Origin: Deltaproteobacteria bacterium UBA5756
Lineage (GTDB): Bacteria > Desulfobacterota > Syntrophorhabdia > Syntrophorhabdales > Syntrophorhabdaceae
Length of the DNA stretch: 7,522 nt
Direction: 5' to 3'
NCBI GenBank assembly: GCA_002418985.1
Contig: DIFE01000019.1
Location: 1 to 7,522, forward strand
The position numbers and the translations under genes were made by a program. Under the pieces are notes generated by a model. The model was not told the DNA's origin. It saw only the letters and a list, made by a program, of their open reading frames with translations, and did not search any database. Below are positions 6,147 through 7,522 of the stretch, piece by piece. Position 1 is the stretch's first letter; each line of letters begins with the position of its first letter.

Positions 6147-6566
6147 TCACCACGTCTTGCAGCGATCCGAATCACCGGCCGACACTCCCGAACATACCAG
6201 CGATGCCGGGGTTGTGGGCATCTGGGCTGCTGTCGGAATAGTTATGGTATACGTTGCAGCACCAGGAATCTGAATTTCGACACTTGTATCCCCGATATTG
6301 GCTAGATTAACGCCCTGAATGCTTGCGTTGTTTATAATCGTTTGCATTGTATACGTCGTTGTCCAACCTTTTATGTTGTACTGAGCGAACAATATTCCAC
6401 TTGAGCCCCGCAATGCGCTCAGAACGCCTTTCGCAGTCGCATCACCAGCCTCTTCCTTGATCTCGAGGTATTTTGGAAGCGCTACGGCGGCGAGGATACC
6501 GATAATGATTATGACGATGATCAATTCTATGAGGGTAAAACCTTTGTTGTTCCTGAGTGTCTTCAA
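6147..6566 (-). CDS. Type IV pilin, major-subunit type
   Basis: 139-residue precursor with a short leader MKTLRNNKG and then FTLIELIIVIIIIGILAAVA. Prepilin peptidase cleavage after Gly9 leaves a 130-residue mature pilin with N-terminal Phe, Glu at mature 5 and Pro at mature 22 (ALPKYL), all classic. The segment AKGVLSALRGSSGILFAQYN continues the long helix. Cys125 and Cys136 near the C terminus could close a disulfide loop. Ser/Thr-rich stretches (GWTTTYTMQT and PTAAQMPTTPAS) are candidate O-glycosylation areas if the adjacent gene is a glycosyltransferase. The start codon is TTG: AGGAGG stands seven bases upstream, and no ATG gives a proper leader. It is the first gene of the operon and has a sigma-54 promoter about 50 bases upstream. 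Size and leader fit a PilA-like pilus subunit, but a pseudopilin cannot be excluded, so no symbol is given. Confidence 0.93.
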   Translation of the reverse strand: MKTLRNNKGFTLIELIIVIIIIGILAAVALPKYLEIKEEAGDATAKGVLSALRGSSGILFAQYNIKGWTTTYTMQTIINNASIQGVNLANIGDTSVEIQIPGAATYTITIPTAAQMPTTPASLVCSGVSAGDSDRCKTW

Positions 6567-6573
6567 TGTGGTC

Positions 6574-6579
6574 CCTCCT
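6574..6579 (-). promoter_or_regulatory. Strong ribosome binding site fixing the TTG start of the pilin
   Basis: AGGAGG on the minus strand, seven bases before TTG at 6566. This is the best Shine-Dalgarno match in the window and decides in favour of the TTG start, which yields a standard nine-residue type IVa leader. Confidence 0.85.
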
Positions 6580-6614
6580 GTCGTGTCTTGCGTGGCGTTA
6601 GCTGATTAAGATTG

Positions 6615-6630
6615 TGCAAAATGCGTGCCG
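6615..6630 (-). promoter_or_regulatory. Sigma-54 (RpoN) promoter of the pilin operon
   Basis: The minus strand reads CGGCACGCATTTTGCA, against the consensus TGGCAC-N5-TTGCW. The invariant GG (-24) and GC (-12) are ten bases apart as required, and only the first base departs. Transcription is expected to begin near 6604, giving a leader of about 38 bases with the AGGAGG site near its end. A sigma-54 activator gene lies next upstream, and sigma-54 control by PilR/NtrC-type proteins is well known for pilin genes. Confidence 0.88.
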
Positions 6631-6680
6631 TTCCTGTACTTCCAATACGGCCAATGTTCTAAGATTTGTTTCTATATACC

Positions 6681-6737
6681 GCAAGGTCTGACAAATTGCA
6701 ACAAATATACGGCGGCAAGGACTGACAAAAATCAGTC
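6681..6737 (-). promoter_or_regulatory. Two direct-repeat upstream activator sites
   Basis: GCAAGGTCTGACAAA (6681-6695) and GCAAGGACTGACAAA (6715-6729), 14 of 15 identical and 34 bp apart, are preceded by similar ATATAC sequences. The distal copy overlaps a perfect dyad GACTGA-N6-TCAGTC (6720-6737). Centres lie about 84 and 118 bp upstream of the predicted start at about 6604, a normal distance for enhancer sites of sigma-54 activators. On the coding strand they contain TTTGTCAG; TGTC-containing boxes are reported for Pseudomonas PilR, a partial match only. Confidence 0.65.
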
Positions 6738-6836
6738 GTAAAGAGAATCTTCTTCGCGAAACCGATCGGCATATAGCATTCTTCCTTCAAAGAACAACAA
6801 TTTTTGTTAACAGGAGCAACACTTTTTGTAGCCTTT

Positions 6837-7522
6837 TCAGGTCTCTATCTCGTACTTTTTCACCCGGTACCACATACTTCGCTCGGAAATTCCGAGAATT
6901 TTGGCGGCCTTTGCCTGCGAACCCTGAACTTTCTTGAGGGCGTCGACGATCATGTTCTTTTCCAGAACCGATATTGCATCATCCAAAGATTGATCTGAAT
7001 ACACAGAACCTGACAGGGGATGCTCCGCCCGGAAATGGAGGGGCAGATCATCGAGACCGATAACATCCCCGTCGCACATGACGGAGGCCCTCCTGATGAT
7101 ACCGATCAGCTCCCGGGCATTACCGGGCCAGGAGTAATTCATGAGGAGTCCCATCGCATCGTCGGACATCATCACGACACGGCCTGTCTCCTGTTCTATA
7201 TTCCGCAGAGCATAGTCGACAAGAACCGTGACGTCGGCGCGTCTCTCCCTCAAGGGAGGTATCTGGATATGTATCTGCGAAAGCCTGAAGAAGAGGTCTT
7301 CGCGGAACTTGCCGTCCCTGATCTCGTTCTCAAGAACCCTGTTGGTCGTTGAAATAACATGGATATCCACTTTTTTTGTCTTTGTTGAACCAAGGTGCTC
7401 GATCTCCTGCTTTTCCACTACCCTGAGCAGCTTCGCCTGAAGGTACGGGCTCATTTCGCCTATCTCGTCGAGAACAATAGTCCCTCTGTGGGCAACCTCG
7501 AATTTTCCCGCCTTCTGTTGGA
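6837..7522 (-). CDS. Sigma-54-dependent transcriptional activator (NtrC/PilR type), C-terminal part
   Basis: 227 residues are visible; the 5' end is beyond the window. The fragment starts just after where the GAFTGA loop should be, with QQKAGKFEVAHRGT. It then shows Walker B IVLDEIGEM (15-23), the sensor I region VISTTNR (55-61), FREDLFFRLS with the arginine fingers (72-81), IPPLRERRADV (87-97) and sensor II WPGNAREL (131-138). The end carries a Fis-type helix-turn-helix (about 187-223, AKAAKILGISERSMWYRVKK). The family hydrolyses ATP to open sigma-54 promoters. The N-terminal domain, and so the signal it reads, is not visible; a receiver, as in PilR or NtrC, is likely but unproven. It lies upstream of the sigma-54-type pilin promoter in the same orientation, which makes that promoter its probable target. 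No convincing terminator separates it from the pilin. Confidence 0.92.
   Translation of the reverse strand, partial: QQKAGKFEVAHRGTIVLDEIGEMSPYLQAKLLRVVEKQEIEHLGSTKTKKVDIHVISTTNRVLENEIRDGKFREDLFFRLSQIHIQIPPLRERRADVTVLVDYALRNIEQETGRVVMMSDDAMGLLMNYSWPGNARELIGIIRRASVMCDGDVIGLDDLPLHFRAEHPLSGSVYSDQSLDDAISVLEKNMIVDALKKVQGSQAKAAKILGISERSMWYRVKKYEIET

Noticed and set aside
6796..6808. AACAA-TTT-TTGTT stem just after the sigma-54 activator gene as a terminator
   Set aside because: Five weak pairs with no GC, too unstable to call a terminator.

Overview
The window reads as chromosomal DNA of a Gram-negative bacterium of moderate GC content. A Desulfobacterota/deltaproteobacteria-like source is my best guess, from the sigma-54-dependent pilin promoter, a PrsK/PrsR-like two-component pair and a YfhO-family membrane protein. 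This is inference from gene content; no marker gene is present. Every convincing gene lies on the minus strand, so transcription runs from high to low coordinates.

Right to left: (i) 6837-7522 is the C-terminal half of an NtrC/PilR-type sigma-54 activator (5' end outside the window). (ii) 6567-6836 is a regulatory intergenic region with a near-consensus sigma-54 promoter (6615-6630) and two direct-repeat copies about 84 and 118 bp upstream of the predicted start, which look like activator sites. (iii) 3093-6566 is a tight three-gene operon: a type IV major-type pilin, a 797-residue YfhO-family polytopic membrane protein 13 nt behind it, and a class I SAM methyltransferase overlapping that gene by 4 nt. 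(iv) 2963-3092 is a hairpin-rich gap. (v) 1258-2962 is a response regulator with a PrsR-like receiver joined directly to a Fis-type helix-turn-helix (no AAA+ domain), overlapping by 14 nt a membrane histidine kinase with a PrsK-like core. (vi) 1091-1257 holds six copies of a TTACAGATA-like core at an exact 17-bp period, just upstream of (vii) a second prepilin-like protein (446-1090). (viii) 158-445 has no supported gene but contains a 24-bp perfect inverted repeat around a 50-nt loop and three smaller hairpins. (ix) 1-151 is the start of a gene that may encode a nucleoside 2-deoxyribosyltransferase-like protein.

Working model (inference): the NtrC-like activator drives the pilin operon from the sigma-54 promoter. 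The YfhO-like protein could be a GT-C-type glycosyltransferase modifying the pilin, and the methyltransferase could finish the glycan. The second two-component pair may act on the 17-bp array to control the downstream prepilin-like gene. None of these links is proven by the sequence alone.
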